DNA from: Bifidobacterium sp. N4G05 | GTDB taxonomy: Bacteria; Actinomycetota; Actinomycetes; Actinomycetales; Bifidobacteriaceae | Direction of reading: 5' to 3' | Length of the DNA: 64,000 nt | NCBI RefSeq assembly: GCF_002742445.1 | Contig: NZ_NJNQ01000002.1 | Span: 186,001-250,000 of the forward strand | Shown: positions 8,524-19,580 of the stretch, piece after piece | How the letters are laid out: every line of letters begins with the position of its first letter | How positions within the stretch are numbered: position 1 is the stretch's first letter | The notes under the pieces: generated by a model | What the model was told of the DNA's origin: nothing | Databases searched by the model: none | The model's input: only the letters and a program-made list of their open reading frames with translations | Made by a program: the position numbers and the translations under genes

Positions 8524-9588
8524 TTATTTCTCTTTAATGGCCGAAAGCCACTGCTTCGAAATAGAGTCAACCGACAAACGTTCACGCAACCGCACGCCAG
8601 CTTTGCTAAAGCGTTCCTGCACGCCGGTATCGCCTGCAATACTGCACATAGCCGTAACCATGCGCTCCTTGTTCCGAACCGGAACAAGATATCCATTTAC
8701 GCCATTGTCAATGACCATGCGGGCCCCACCGATTGGGCAGTCCGTAGCAATCGTCGGAATTCCCAACGCAATAGCTTCAATCATTGAATTCGAGAGTCCC
8801 TCAAAATCCGAGGAAATGACAAACATGGAGGCATCGAAAATGCAGGCATGAACATCCTTCCGGAAGCCGCAGAAATGAACGCTATCGCCAACCCCTCGGG
8901 AAACTGCATAACGCTTTAGATCATTTTCCAGTGCGCCTTCGCCGTAAATCTCGAAGGTATAGTCGCGGAACCGTGTGCGGAATTCTGCAAACGCATCAAT
9001 GGCGAGCGGCAAATTCTTCTGTTCATTCAAACGACAAACGGTGACCACTCGCTTGGATCGTTCACCTTCATAGCGTGGCAGCATGCTATTATTGAGAGGA
9101 TTAAGAATCACACGGTACTTACCAGCTGCATATTTGGGGTAATACTCAAGTGCATCCTGTGTTTGGAATACCACACAGTCCGCAAGAGCGTATAGCCACG
9201 GATGAATAGCCCTAACCAGCCGACGCTTTCCAAAAGCACGGTGTGGATCATTACGCTGGGAGATAATTATGCGGTTCCGCATACCAATTCCCGCTATTAG
9301 AGTGAACAAATTTTGACTATCCATGAAGGAAATAAATACCGTATTCGGCATCGCTCTCATCTTCGCCCGAATAGCTTTAATCTGATCAAGGGAATTCGGG
9401 TTGCTTTCCGCGCAGGATGTATCGACATGGACGCGCTTGTCCAAAGCATACGCGGTATGAGTGCTGTTAGTTAAGAACAACGTCACATCACATCCACTAC
9501 GAGCGAATTCGCCAGAGAGAATAGAGACCACTCGTTCGGCACCGCCACCGTCCATAGTTGGCATAATGAAACATATACTCTCACCCAT
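8524..9588 (-). CDS. GT4 family glycosyltransferase
   Basis: A 354-residue GT-B enzyme. The N-terminus CFIMPTMDGGGAERVVSIL is the glycine-rich acceptor-side motif of GT4 proteins close to GalNAc/glucosyl transferases of capsule loci. The C-terminal domain has SKRVVTVCRLNEQKNLPLAI and DFEGLSNSMIEAIALGIPTI, which carries the donor-binding E-x7-E motif. It probably adds one sugar of the EPS repeat unit on the cytoplasmic face of the membrane. Its stop lies close to the SDR gene that follows. Donor and linkage cannot be told from sequence. Confidence 0.85.
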   Translation of the reverse strand: MGESICFIMPTMDGGGAERVVSILSGEFARSGCDVTLFLTNSTHTAYALDKRVHVDTSCAESNPNSLDQIKAIRAKMRAMPNTVFISFMDSQNLFTLIAGIGMRNRIIISQRNDPHRAFGKRRLVRAIHPWLYALADCVVFQTQDALEYYPKYAAGKYRVILNPLNNSMLPRYEGERSKRVVTVCRLNEQKNLPLAIDAFAEFRTRFRDYTFEIYGEGALENDLKRYAVSRGVGDSVHFCGFRKDVHACIFDASMFVISSDFEGLSNSMIEAIALGIPTIATDCPIGGARMVIDNGVNGYLVPVRNKERMVTAMCSIAGDTGVQERFSKAGVRLRERLSVDSISKQWLSAIKEK

Positions 9589-9625
9589 ATCGATACGTCC
9601 TTGCTTATATTGGTATATGTGCTGT

Positions 9626-10876
9626 TTAGTCCCTGCGGAACAGGTCGCGGGTGTAGACCTTGTCCTTTACGTCATCGAGGCAAGAGTCATAACGGTTCGC
9701 GACAATGGAGTGCGAGCGCTTCTTGAACTCATCAAGGTCGTTGACCACTTCGGAGCCGAAGAAGGTAGAGCCGTTTTCGAGCGTGGGTTCATAGATGATA
9801 ACCGTCGCACCCTTGGCCTTGATGCGCTTCATCACACCCTGAATGGAGCTCTGGCGGAAGTTGTCGGAGTTGGACTTCATGGTCAAGCGATACACACCAA
9901 CCACGGTTTCATGTTCCTTGCTGGCATCCCATTCGCTGTTGGGGCCATAGGCACCAGCAAGCTCGAGTACGCGGTCGGCGATGAAGTCTTTACGGGTGGT
10001 GTTCGAATCCACGATCGCCTGGATGAGGTTCTCCGGCACGTCCTGGTAGTTGGCGAGCAGCTGCTTCGTGTCCTTCGGCAGGCAGTAGCCGCCGTAACCG
10101 AAGCTCGGGTTGTTGTAATGCGTGCCGATGCGCGGGTCGAGGCACACGCCGTCGATGATCTCGCGCGTGTTCAGGCCCTTCGACTCGGCGTAAGTGTCGA
10201 GCTCGTTGAAGTAGGAGACGCGCAGTGCCAGATACGTGTTGGCGAACAGCTTCACGGCCTCGGCCTCGGTGAAGCCCATGAGCAGCGTGTGGATGTTCTC
10301 CTCGATGGCCCCCTGCTGCAGCAGCTTGGCGAACGTCTCGGCCGCCTCGACGAGATGCCGGTCCTCCGGGTCGGTGCCGACCACGATGCGGCTCGGGTAC
10401 AGGTTGTCGTACAGTGCCTTGGATTCGCGCAGGAACTCCGGGCTGAAGATGATGTTCCTGGAACCGGTCTTCTCACGAATCGACTTGGTGTAACCGACCG
10501 GGATGGTGGACTTGATGACCATGATCGCGTCCGGATTCACCTTCATCACCAGGTTGATGACGGCCTCCACCGCAGAGGTGTCGAAAAAGTTCTTCGTGCT
10601 GTCATAGTTGGTAGGAGTCGCGATGATCACGAAATCGGCGTCGCGGTATGCGCTTTCACCATCCAGCGTGGCAGTGAGGTCCAACTCCTTCTCCGCAAAG
10701 TACTTCTCGATGTAATCGTCCTGGATCGGGGACTTACGGGCGTTGATCATGTCGACCTTCGCAGGAACAATATCCACCGCGGTAACCTGATGATGCTGCG
10801 CCAAAAGCGTAGCCAAGCTCAAGCCAACGTAACCGGTACCAGCAACGGCAATCTTCAATGAATCAAAATCCTTCAT
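9626..10876 (-). CDS. ugd: UDP-glucose 6-dehydrogenase
   Basis: A 416-residue member of the UDP-glucose/GDP-mannose dehydrogenase family. It oxidises UDP-glucose to UDP-glucuronate with two NAD+. The Rossmann motif [19 protein letters not shown] is at the N-terminus. The catalytic cysteine sits in [19 protein letters not shown] (near residue 260). A C-terminal NDP-binding domain follows. Next to a UDP-glucuronate 4-epimerase gene it implies glucuronate or galacturonate in the EPS. The middle of the gene is visibly richer in G+C than both ends and than its neighbours, hinting at recombination. Confidence 0.92.
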   Translation of the reverse strand: MKDFDSLKIAVAGTGYVGLSLATLLAQHHQVTAVDIVPAKVDMINARKSPIQDDYIEKYFAEKELDLTATLDGESAYRDADFVIIATPTNYDSTKNFFDTSAVEAVINLVMKVNPDAIMVIKSTIPVGYTKSIREKTGSRNIIFSPEFLRESKALYDNLYPSRIVVGTDPEDRHLVEAAETFAKLLQQGAIEENIHTLLMGFTEAEAVKLFANTYLALRVSYFNELDTYAESKGLNTREIIDGVCLDPRIGTHYNNPSFGYGGYCLPKDTKQLLANYQDVPENLIQAIVDSNTTRKDFIADRVLELAGAYGPNSEWDASKEHETVVGVYRLTMKSNSDNFRQSSIQGVMKRIKAKGATVIIYEPTLENGSTFFGSEVVNDLDEFKKRSHSIVANRYDSCLDDVKDKVYTRDLFRRD

Positions 10877-10948
10877 CTCTTTTTTTCATCCCTTCTTGTA
10901 AAATGTGTTATGAACTACGTGAATGACTGGAATAGCGAATCGAATGCC

Positions 10949-12013
10949 CTATTTATCAGAGTCATCGAGGTAGAAGGTCTTGTACCACTCGGCAAATCGA
11001 CGCAAGCCTTCACGCAGCGGAGTTGAAGGTTTATAGCCAAAATCGCGTTCTAAGGCCGCAGTATCCGCATACGTGACCGGCACATCGCCTGGTTGCATGG
11101 GGACCAGCTCTTTATGAGATTCGAAGTCGTAATCTGCAGGAAGCACTTTGGCTCGTAGAAGCTCCTCCTGCAGAATAGTGACGAATTCGAGCAGGTTTTC
11201 CGGATGCCCGTTACCAATGTTGTACACCGCATAAGGCGGAACCGGCAGACCATCTTCTCCTGTCTGCTTCGAAGGCGCACCTTGCATCACGCGCAGAATG
11301 CCCTCAACAATGTCATCAACATAGGTAAAGTCACGTCGGCAATTGCCATAGTTGAAAATCTTGATTGTTTCTCCTGCGCGAAGCTTATTGGTGAAACCGA
11401 AATACGCCATATCAGGGCGTCCGGCAGGTCCATACACGGTAAAGAAACGCAGGCCCGTAGAAGGAATGTCATACAGCTTTGAGTAGGCATGTGCCAACAG
11501 CTCATCAGACTTTTTCGTAGCAGCGTATAGGCTCACTGGATTATCTACCTTGTCATCCGTGGAATATGGAACCTTCTTATTGGACCCATATACGGAGGAG
11601 CTAGATGCATACACAAGATGATCCACCGGATGATGGCGACAAGCCTCAAGAATGTTATAAAAACCAATCAGATTCGACTGAATATAAGCATCAGGATGCG
11701 TGATGGAATATCGCACACCAGCTTGAGCGGCAAGATTCACCACAACGGTAGGTCGGTATTGCTCGAATACATCATTTACTGCGTCTTTATCTGCCAAATC
11801 AGCTTTGATGAAAGTGAACCCTTCATAATGAGAGAGCTGGTTAAGGCGATATTCCTTAAGACGCACATCGTAATAATCATTTACATTATCGAAACCGATA
11901 ACATGAATCCCTTCAATAGAATCAAGCAGTTGCTTTGCAAGATTCGAGCCGATGAATCCCGCAGCGCCAGTGACCAGTACAGCGGCATTATGCAAATCAA
12001 TTGTGTTCTTCAT
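10949..12013 (-). CDS. UDP-glucuronate 4-epimerase (NAD-dependent epimerase)
   Basis: A 354-residue extended SDR from ATG 12011-12013 (MKNTIDLHNAAVLVTGAAGF), with a near-perfect CGAGGAGGAG ribosome site. GAAGFIGSN binds NAD. ASSSSVYGSNKKVPYS and SLYAATKKSDELLAHAYS contain the Ser and Y-x3-K catalytic residues. The segment TGLRFFTVYGPAGRPDMAYF is typical of UDP-glucuronate 4-epimerases, which interconvert UDP-GlcA and UDP-GalA. With Ugd it forms a uronic acid branch for the EPS. Its ATG overlaps the TGA of the upstream glycosyltransferase (ATGA), so translation is coupled. Confidence 0.87.
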   Translation of the reverse strand: MKNTIDLHNAAVLVTGAAGFIGSNLAKQLLDSIEGIHVIGFDNVNDYYDVRLKEYRLNQLSHYEGFTFIKADLADKDAVNDVFEQYRPTVVVNLAAQAGVRYSITHPDAYIQSNLIGFYNILEACRHHPVDHLVYASSSSVYGSNKKVPYSTDDKVDNPVSLYAATKKSDELLAHAYSKLYDIPSTGLRFFTVYGPAGRPDMAYFGFTNKLRAGETIKIFNYGNCRRDFTYVDDIVEGILRVMQGAPSKQTGEDGLPVPPYAVYNIGNGHPENLLEFVTILQEELLRAKVLPADYDFESHKELVPMQPGDVPVTYADTAALERDFGYKPSTPLREGLRRFAEWYKTFYLDDSDK

Positions 12014-13353
12014 TTCTCCTCCTCGACATCCCTTTGCTGGGTTGGAATCTGCAAACAGCGCATGTATAGTTCCCCAAGAGAACGGATATAAAGGCTTTGT
12101 TGAGCTCTGCGATTGATATAGTCGCCGCATTCCTGTTGCATGACTGCATATTCATCACCATTGAGTGCTGACGCTTGCAATAGATGGTTTGCCAAATCAT
12201 CTAACTGCCCGGATTCAAACCTGAATCCGGTTTTCCCTTCCACCACAAGCTCGGGAATTCCTCCGATATTCGCGCCGATTATTGGAGTCTGCGCTGCCAG
12301 GGATTCCAAACCTGAATAAGGCATGTTCTCCCGCCATTCGGAGCACAGCACGCTGAAGCGAGCATTGCCAACCTCGCGCTGAAGATCCTCTCCGGTCTTG
12401 TAGCCAAGGAGTTTGATACGGCGTTCAGCTTCAGGGCCGGCTGATTTGATGAGATTTTCGATAGCCTGGCGCTCAGGACCATCGCCGACGATATGCAAGG
12501 TCCAATTGGCTGGGAGGAGTTTGCTGCCTGCAACCCCACTATTCATCAAGCCTGCAGCCCGCAGGAACGCCCTCACCAATGTAAGGATGCCTTTTTCTTT
12601 GGAAAGTCGACCAAAGAACAAGAAATACGGCTCAACGGTATTGAACTTATTCGTGTTGGCTACCTTATGCGCCATGTCCATTTGGCTGGTGGTCAGGAAG
12701 TTCTGCATGGCCACGGTTCTGCCGGCATATCCACCCTCATCCAGCTTGTGCTTCATGAATTCACTGGGGGCGATGATTTTGTCGATCTTGTCGTAGGAAT
12801 GATGGTTCTTCAGGAATTCCGCTTCAAGGAACGCCAGACCACTCTTCGCTTTCGATCCTTTCACACAAGTTTTCTTCACCGCATGGAAGAAGTGACAGTC
12901 AAGGCAATCGTCGCAAACCTTGCCGGAACCGTCCACCATCGTGTAAGCCGGGCACAGCAGAATATAGTCGTGCGCTGTATACACCACCGGAACACGGTGC
13001 TTCTTCAAATAAGGCGCATCCAGAATCGACAAAGTGAGCTGGCGATGCACATTATTTATATGAATAATGTCTGGCTGGAATTCTTCGAGCAGCGCCTCAA
13101 ACTTGCGCTTCGCTTCGAAGGAATACACCAACGTCGCCGCTTCCTTCACTTTTTTGAACGCGGAAATCTTGCCGACGTAGTCCTTTTCGGATACGAAATA
13201 CTTGCTCCAATAACTCGGCTCATTGTTTGGGTGCTGCATGGAGAAGAACGCAACCTCATGGCCGAGTGCTTTCAATCCCTCCGCAAGCGCGAAGAAATAT
13301 GTTTCAGCACCGCCTTTGCGGTAGAAATATTTGTTGACCAGTAAAATCCTCAT
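12010..13353 (-). CDS. GT4 family glycosyltransferase
   Basis: A 447-residue GT-B enzyme starting MRILLVNKYFYRKGGAETYF, with the GGAE motif of the acceptor domain. A four-cysteine stretch (CDDCLDCHFFHAVKKTC, residues ~140-156) is common in this actinobacterial/firmicute subgroup. The C-terminal donor site is ENMPYSGLESLAAQTPIIGA. It likely transfers a sugar to the lipid-linked EPS intermediate. Its start overlaps the stop of the preceding GT4 gene (ATGA) and its stop overlaps the next start, so three genes are tightly coupled. Confidence 0.85.
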   Translation of the reverse strand: MRILLVNKYFYRKGGAETYFFALAEGLKALGHEVAFFSMQHPNNEPSYWSKYFVSEKDYVGKISAFKKVKEAATLVYSFEAKRKFEALLEEFQPDIIHINNVHRQLTLSILDAPYLKKHRVPVVYTAHDYILLCPAYTMVDGSGKVCDDCLDCHFFHAVKKTCVKGSKAKSGLAFLEAEFLKNHHSYDKIDKIIAPSEFMKHKLDEGGYAGRTVAMQNFLTTSQMDMAHKVANTNKFNTVEPYFLFFGRLSKEKGILTLVRAFLRAAGLMNSGVAGSKLLPANWTLHIVGDGPERQAIENLIKSAGPEAERRIKLLGYKTGEDLQREVGNARFSVLCSEWRENMPYSGLESLAAQTPIIGANIGGIPELVVEGKTGFRFESGQLDDLANHLLQASALNGDEYAVMQQECGDYINRRAQQSLYIRSLGELYMRCLQIPTQQRDVEEEK

Positions 13354-14504
13354 TTATCTGCTCCTCGGTAGAGCTTGAGGGTCGCTTGAACAACCTTGTC
13401 CCAGCTATAGCGGCCAGTGATATAGCCGGCCGCGCCGGTCTTGATTTTTCGTACCTTACCCACGTCTACGAGCAACTCACCGAGTTTGTCGGCCAAATCG
13501 TTCACATCGCCATGTCGGAACGTGACTCCATGCATCATTCCGGACTCATCACACAGCACATCAGCACATTCAGCGATATTGGAGGTCAGGCAGCAGCAGC
13601 CGTAAGCCAATGCCTCCAATAGGCTCATTGGCATACCTTCCAAATCACTGGGCAATACATATATGTATGCGTTGCTATACAGTTCTTCGAGTTCACGTCC
13701 TTCAATAAACCCGGTCAGAATAATGCGCTGATCTCCGGTAGCGGCCTGCTTAATCGACTCGTAGTATTCGGCGGAATCCGATGCGCCGCCCGCGATCACG
13801 AGCTTCTTGTCAGTGTCTAATCGCTTGAACGCTTCGATGAGGTAATGCACGCCCTTTTCCGGTACGATGCGTCCCAAGAACAGAATGTAGGAATCCTTCT
13901 CCAGACTCCACTTGTCAGCAATCACGTCAGGAGAAACGGATTCTACCGGCGCAATGCCGTTGGGAATGAAACGTGTCTCCCGCCCGTATGTGTCTTTGAA
14001 ATACTGCTGCACACCACGGCTCAGCACGATTACCTCGTCCGCGCACGTGGCCGCAGTCCGTTCGCCAAGCTTTAAATACAGAGAGGCGAGCCTGCCCCAT
14101 TTGGCTCGCTGCCAGTCCAAGCCGTGAATCGTGGCGACCGTTCGAATGCCGGCCCAGTGTGCGAGACGAAGGGGAACGCATGGGCCTTCCGCGTGGTAGT
14201 GAATCACGTCCGGCCTTGCTTTGAGGGCCTTCAACGTGGCGAAGAACGAGGACGATAGCGCGGCCAGCCCCTTGGCCTCGATGGTCGTGACGGGCACGAC
14301 CCGCACACCCTTATATAAATAAGGTGCGTCCGAGATGTTCGACTCGTTGTCAAACTCCGCGCCGGCGACGTTATGCCCCTTGCGGCTATACGCCACGACC
14401 TGCTCGCCCAACGCGGCCATACGCGTGGCCAGCTCGTCCACCACGATCTCGACCCCGCCCTCACGAGACGGAATCCTCTTATGCCCAATAAACGTGATCT
14501 TCAT
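13350..14504 (-). CDS. GT4 family glycosyltransferase (rhamnosyltransferase-like)
   Basis: A 384-residue protein from ATG 14502-14504: MKITFIGHKRIPSREGGVEI. The SREGGVE start is characteristic of GT4 enzymes in the RgpA/WchF neighbourhood, which often transfer rhamnose or glucose early in repeat-unit assembly. The donor site is LEGMPMSLLEALAYGCCCL. It is the first gene of the AT-richer EPS block, next to the insertion-sequence remnant. With dTDP-rhamnose made by the nearby rml genes, a rhamnosyl donor is plausible but inferred. Confidence 0.84.
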   Translation of the reverse strand: MKITFIGHKRIPSREGGVEIVVDELATRMAALGEQVVAYSRKGHNVAGAEFDNESNISDAPYLYKGVRVVPVTTIEAKGLAALSSSFFATLKALKARPDVIHYHAEGPCVPLRLAHWAGIRTVATIHGLDWQRAKWGRLASLYLKLGERTAATCADEVIVLSRGVQQYFKDTYGRETRFIPNGIAPVESVSPDVIADKWSLEKDSYILFLGRIVPEKGVHYLIEAFKRLDTDKKLVIAGGASDSAEYYESIKQAATGDQRIILTGFIEGRELEELYSNAYIYVLPSDLEGMPMSLLEALAYGCCCLTSNIAECADVLCDESGMMHGVTFRHGDVNDLADKLGELLVDVGKVRKIKTGAAGYITGRYSWDKVVQATLKLYRGADK

Positions 14505-14850
14505 GCCCGACACCCTGGAGAAAATCACGCCAACCAAAAGCTGACATAACGACCGTTATTTGCAATCGATCGACCTGTGGTCGGCATGCGAGTCCCGTCC
14601 TTTCCCTCCAAATGAACCCCGAATTGGTGTTTTTTTCACGCGCAACGCGAACCGCGCAGGAACTGCCAAACCCCGTTCATTATCTGCCAAAGTCAATTTT
14701 GGCATCCCCCTTAGACACACCCAGCCCCCCTCGCGCACTTAGGGGGTTATTCTTCACGGGTTTTCCATGAACACTTTGCTTGTTCGTGACTTAAAAAACT
14801 GTGTTTGAAATCTGATCCTGTCGGTTTTCCAGACATTTCTGAATGAGAAA
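14505..14850. other. Intergenic region upstream of EPS glycosyltransferase operon
   Basis: About 346 bases with no convincing gene. They probably contain the promoter for the leftward operon, but no clear -35/-10 pair stands out. Runs of C (for example CCAGCCCCCC near 14721) and a T7 run occur. A stretch around 14746 (GGGTTATTCTTCACGGG) weakly resembles the end of the adjacent ISL3 remnant. Confidence 0.4.
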
Positions 14851-14853
14851 AAA

Positions 14854-15836
14854 GAGACCTTTCGCTGTTTGTGGTGGGTGGTTTGGGTGTGGGGTGATGC
14901 CGGTCGGGTAGGTTGGAGGCATGGACACCTCTCACCTGTTCACCGCCGCGCTCCAGTTGCAGTCTCCCGGGAAGGTCGGATCCGTGGATTTCAGGGACGC
15001 GGGAGACGGCCGTCAGGAGCTGCACATCGTGATCGGTTTCGAGCCCGGTGCACTTCCATTGCCCCGGGACGGGCTGCCGGGAGGACGCCTACCCGGTGCA
15101 TGACACGAGGGAACGCGTGTGGCGGCATCCGGACTTCTTCCAGTACAAGGCGTTCATCCACGCCGGACTGCCCCGCGTCACCTGTCCCGTGCACGGGGTG
15201 AGGACGGTGTCCGCCCCGTGGACCGGGCCCGGCAGCGGGTTCACGCTCCTGTTCGAGGCGCGGGCCGTGGAGATGGCCCGCCACCTGCCCGCCGGCACGC
15301 TCGCCGGACAGGTCGACGAGACCGACACCCGCCTGCGGCGGTCCGTCGCCCGCTACGTCGACGAGGCGAGGAGGCTGGAGGACCACACGGGAGCGGAAGC
15401 CGTCGGCATCGACGAGACCGGCCGCAAAGGCCACGACTGCATCACCGTGGTCGCCGACTTGGTGGAACACGACGCGACCGAGGTGGCCCCCGGCAGGGAC
15501 CCGGCCACGGTCGAACGGTTCGCCAGGAATTTCATGGACCACGACGGAGGCCCGGAGTATGTGCGTCCGGCCGCCTGCGACATGAGCCTGGGTTTTCCGG
15601 AAGGGCATCCGCGAGCATCTGCCCCATGCGCGGCGGATCGTCGCCTACTTCGAGCACCCGTGCCAACGCCGTGCCCGGGGCGTCGACAGCGTCATCCAGA
15701 ACGTGAAGAAACGGGCCCGCGACTTCCGCAACATGGACTGCTTCGCCACCATGACCTACCTGGCCTGCGGCAAACTCGGCCTCAAAGCCGTCACCACCAC
15801 CTGACCATCACCCACCACAAACAGCGAATAGCCCTC
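14854..15836 (+). mobile_element. Decayed ISL3-family insertion sequence
   Basis: Terminal inverted repeats are visible. CGCTGTTTGTGGTGGGTG (14863-14880) matches exactly the reverse complement of CACCCACCACAAACAGCG (15809-15826), with weaker pairing continuing outward to about 14854 and 15836. Inside is a frameshifted and internally deleted ISL3-type transposase. The element lies at the border between the high-GC rml genes and the AT-richer EPS transferase block. Confidence 0.8.
14921..15804 (+). pseudogene. ISL3-family transposase remnant
   Basis: The N-terminal segment MDTSHLFTAALQLQSPGKV runs in one frame to about 15050. The gene then shifts into a frame coding VHDTRERVWRHPDFFQYKAF and AVGIDETGRKGHDCITVVAD, where the IDE matches the first DDE acidic patch of ISL3 transposases. 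Near 15595, after CDMSLGF, another shift leads to GIREHLPHARRIVAYFEHP and the usual C-terminal ending GVDSVIQNVKKRARDFRNM. The part between the second and third catalytic acids appears deleted, so no active enzyme can be made. Confidence 0.82.
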
Positions 15837-15860
15837 TTACTCTTAGCCTGGAAAGACAAA

Positions 15861-16775
15861 TCATCCATGCAGTGAAGGCACCTTCTTCTTAAGAATGATC
15901 TTGTCGTCGGCCACGTCCTTGAGGTGCTTGCCGTACGGGCTCTTGCCGTACTTCTCGGCGGCCTCAAGCAGCTGCCCGCGGGTGATCCACCCGTTCTCGT
16001 ACGCGATCTCCTCGGCCACCGCGATGGGCAGGCCCTGCGCGCGCTGCACGGTGCGCACGAACTCGCCCGCCTCATACAGGGAATCCATCGTGCCCGTGTC
16101 CAGCCACGCATAGCCACGACCCAGCGTACGCACGTTCAGGGAACCATCCTCCAGGTACATCCTGTTCAGATCGGTGATCTCCAGCTCGCCGCGTGCGGAC
16201 GGCTTCACCCGCTTGGCGAACTCGACCACACGTTCGTCGTAGAAGTACAGACCGGTCACCGCGTAATTCGACTTCGGATGCTTCGGCTTCTCCTCGATGC
16301 TCACGGCCTTCTTGTCCGCATCGAACTCGACCACGCCGTAACGCTCCGGATCGTCCACGTAATAGCCGAACACGGAAGCGCCCCCGCCGTTCTCCGCCTT
16401 CGCCTTCGCCTTGCGCAGCGTGGCACCCAGTCCGTTGCCATAGAAGATGTTGTCGCCGAGCACGAGCGCGCACGGCTCGCCCGCGATGAACTCCTCGCCC
16501 AACAGGAACGCCTGCGCCAGACCGTCCGGGGACGGCTGCACCTTGTAGGAGAATCTCACGCCGTACCGGCCGCCGTCGCCAAGCAGTCGTTCGAAATTCG
16601 GCAGGTCCTTCGGCGTGGAGATGATGAGGATGTCCCGGATGCCCGCCATCATGAGCACGCTCAGCGGATAGTAGATCATCGGCTTGTCGTACACCGGCAG
16701 CAACTGCTTCGATGTCACCGTCGTCAACGGATACAGCCGCGTGCCCGAACCACCGGCCAGAATAATACCCTTCAT
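15861..16775 (-). CDS. rmlA: Glucose-1-phosphate thymidylyltransferase
   Basis: A 304-residue nucleotidyltransferase that makes dTDP-glucose from glucose-1-phosphate and dTTP, the first step to dTDP-L-rhamnose. The N-terminus [20 protein letters not shown] holds the GGxGTRLxP signature, followed by [40 protein letters not shown] is a conserved C-terminal block. Length is normal (about 290-305). It is the last gene of the rmlB-rmlCD-rmlA set and borders the IS remnant. A gap of about 150 bases with hairpins separates it from rmlCD. Confidence 0.95.
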   Translation of the reverse strand: MKGIILAGGSGTRLYPLTTVTSKQLLPVYDKPMIYYPLSVLMMAGIRDILIISTPKDLPNFERLLGDGGRYGVRFSYKVQPSPDGLAQAFLLGEEFIAGEPCALVLGDNIFYGNGLGATLRKAKAKAENGGGASVFGYYVDDPERYGVVEFDADKKAVSIEEKPKHPKSNYAVTGLYFYDERVVEFAKRVKPSARGELEITDLNRMYLEDGSLNVRTLGRGYAWLDTGTMDSLYEAGEFVRTVQRAQGLPIAVAEEIAYENGWITRGQLLEAAEKYGKSPYGKHLKDVADDKIILKKKVPSLHG

Positions 16776-16842
16776 GGGGACCCGCTTTCCTCACAGTCGT
16801 AATCAGCACACACCAGCTTAGCCAACATACCGTGGAAACAGA

Positions 16843-16870
16843 AAACCGCGCAGACCATTCTGCGCGGTTT
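16843..16870. terminator. Strong hairpin between rmlCD and rmlA
   Basis: AAACCGCGCAGA (16843-16854) pairs perfectly with TCTGCGCGGTTT (16859-16870) around a four-base loop. A second stem, ATTGGCGTGT with ACACGCCAAT, lies close by at about 16883-16916. On the minus strand the first ends in TTTTCTGTTT, so it can act as a partial terminator lowering rmlA readthrough. Confidence 0.6.
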
Positions 16871-16921
16871 CCCCACTGGAATTGGCGTGTCGACGGCATG
16901 TCGCCGCACACGCCAATCGGG

Positions 16922-18376
16922 CTACCTATCGAGTTCCCCGCCCACGTATTCCCTGAGCGTCTCCTCCCAGTCGGCGGGCGTGTACCCGGCGGCCTCGATC
17001 TTGCCGAGCGCCAGCGCACTGTGCACCGGGCGCGGGCTGACCGAGTTCCCCGCGTTCGCGAAATACTCGGCCGTCGAGATCGGCTTGACCTTGTCGCCGT
17101 TGCCGTTCGTCAGGTCGAACACCTCCGCGGCGATGTCCGCCCAGCTCCTGACCGCGCCCGAACCGGTCAGGTTATACGTGCCATAGGGAGCATGGCTGTC
17201 GAGCAGGTGGAAGATCGCCTCGGCCATGTCCCTGGTGAACGTGAGGCGCCCGTACTGGTCGTCCACCACCGTCACCTGCCCCAGACCGTCGTTCTCATCA
17301 GCGACGCGGTTCGACAGGCCCATCATCGTCTTCACGAAGTTGCGGCCCTCGCCGATCACCCAGCTGGAGCGCAGGATGTAATGCTCGGGAGCGTTCGCCA
17401 CGGCGATGTCGCCGGCGGCCTTCGTCTGCCCGTACACGCCCAACGGAGCGAACGCCTCATCCTCCGCATGCTCCTCGGCGGTCCCGTCGAACACGTAGTC
17501 GGAGCTCACGTGCACGAGCGTGATGTGATGGTCCTTCGCCACCCGGGCGAGCAGGGCCGGGCCCTGCGCGTTCGCCTTCCACGCCACCGGACGTCCCTCC
17601 GCGGTCTCCGCCCTGTCGATCGCCGTGTACGCGCCCGCGTTGATGATCGTGCCGTACAGGCTCCAGTCGTACTTGTCGTACGCGGCCGGATCGGAGAAAT
17701 CGAACTCGTCGATGTCCGTGTACTCGAAACCACGCAGACCATGCGCCTCCGCGTACGCGCGGACCGCATGGCCCAGCTGGCCGTTGCAGCCCGTAACCAG
17801 CGTGCGCTTCGGCTCCATCGGCCTGGCGTCCCTAAGCATCGGATGATGCAGGTCCGCCTCGGAGCGTTCGGACTCCTCCAACGGAATCGGCCAATCGATG
17901 TCCAGTTCCGGGTCCGCGAGGTTCACGAACGTGTACGTCTTCTTCTGCTCCAGCGACCAATGCGCGTTCACCAGATACGTGTACACGGTCCCGTCCCGCA
18001 AGGCCTGGAAGCTGTTGCCCACGCCGCGCGGCACATAGATTGCGCGGCTCGGGTCCAGACGCGTCGTGTACACCTGGCCGAACGACTCGCCCGGGCGCAG
18101 GTCCACCCACGCGCCGAAGATCTCGCCCGCCGCGATCGAGATGTACTTGTCCCACGGCTCCGCATGGATGCCGCGCGTCACGCCCTTCGTCGCGTTGAAG
18201 CTGATGTTGTTCTGCACCGGACCGAAATCCGGCAGGCCCAACGCGGTCATCTTCGCACGCTGCCAGTTCTCCTTGAACCAACCACGGTTGTCGCCATGCA
18301 CCGGCAGGTCGAACACCAACAACCCCGGAATATTCGTCTCCTCGACCCGAAGATCCTTCTCGAAATCAAACGCCAT
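16922..18376 (-). CDS. rmlCD: Fused dTDP-4-dehydrorhamnose 3,5-epimerase / reductase
   Basis: A 484-residue bifunctional protein. Residues ~1-190 are RmlC-like: RGIHAEPWDKYISIAAGEIF carries the catalytic His of the cupin epimerase, followed by PRGVGNSFQAL. Residues ~194-484 are RmlD-like: TLVTGCNGQLGHAV is the nucleotide site, and VSSDYVFDGTAEEH and LGVYGQTKAAGD carry the Y-x3-K pair. Together they convert dTDP-4-keto-6-deoxyglucose to dTDP-L-rhamnose. Fusion of the two steps is usual in bifidobacteria. The gene begins seven bases after rmlB ends. Confidence 0.94.
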   Translation of the reverse strand: MAFDFEKDLRVEETNIPGLLVFDLPVHGDNRGWFKENWQRAKMTALGLPDFGPVQNNISFNATKGVTRGIHAEPWDKYISIAAGEIFGAWVDLRPGESFGQVYTTRLDPSRAIYVPRGVGNSFQALRDGTVYTYLVNAHWSLEQKKTYTFVNLADPELDIDWPIPLEESERSEADLHHPMLRDARPMEPKRTLVTGCNGQLGHAVRAYAEAHGLRGFEYTDIDEFDFSDPAAYDKYDWSLYGTIINAGAYTAIDRAETAEGRPVAWKANAQGPALLARVAKDHHITLVHVSSDYVFDGTAEEHAEDEAFAPLGVYGQTKAAGDIAVANAPEHYILRSSWVIGEGRNFVKTMMGLSNRVADENDGLGQVTVVDDQYGRLTFTRDMAEAIFHLLDSHAPYGTYNLTGSGAVRSWADIAAEVFDLTNGNGDKVKPISTAEYFANAGNSVSPRPVHSALALGKIEAAGYTPADWEETLREYVGGELDR

Positions 18377-18382
18377 ACCCGA

Positions 18383-19516
<1,134 letters not shown>

Positions 19517-19580
19517 TGGTTTCATGTCTGCATTACTTGCGTTTTGCGTCTACACAGCTCAAGAAAAGGGCGGAAAAATA

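Noticed and set aside
9990..10020. GTTCGAATCC resembling a tRNA T-loop
   Set aside because: It lies inside ugd and no acceptor or anticodon stems can be drawn around it.
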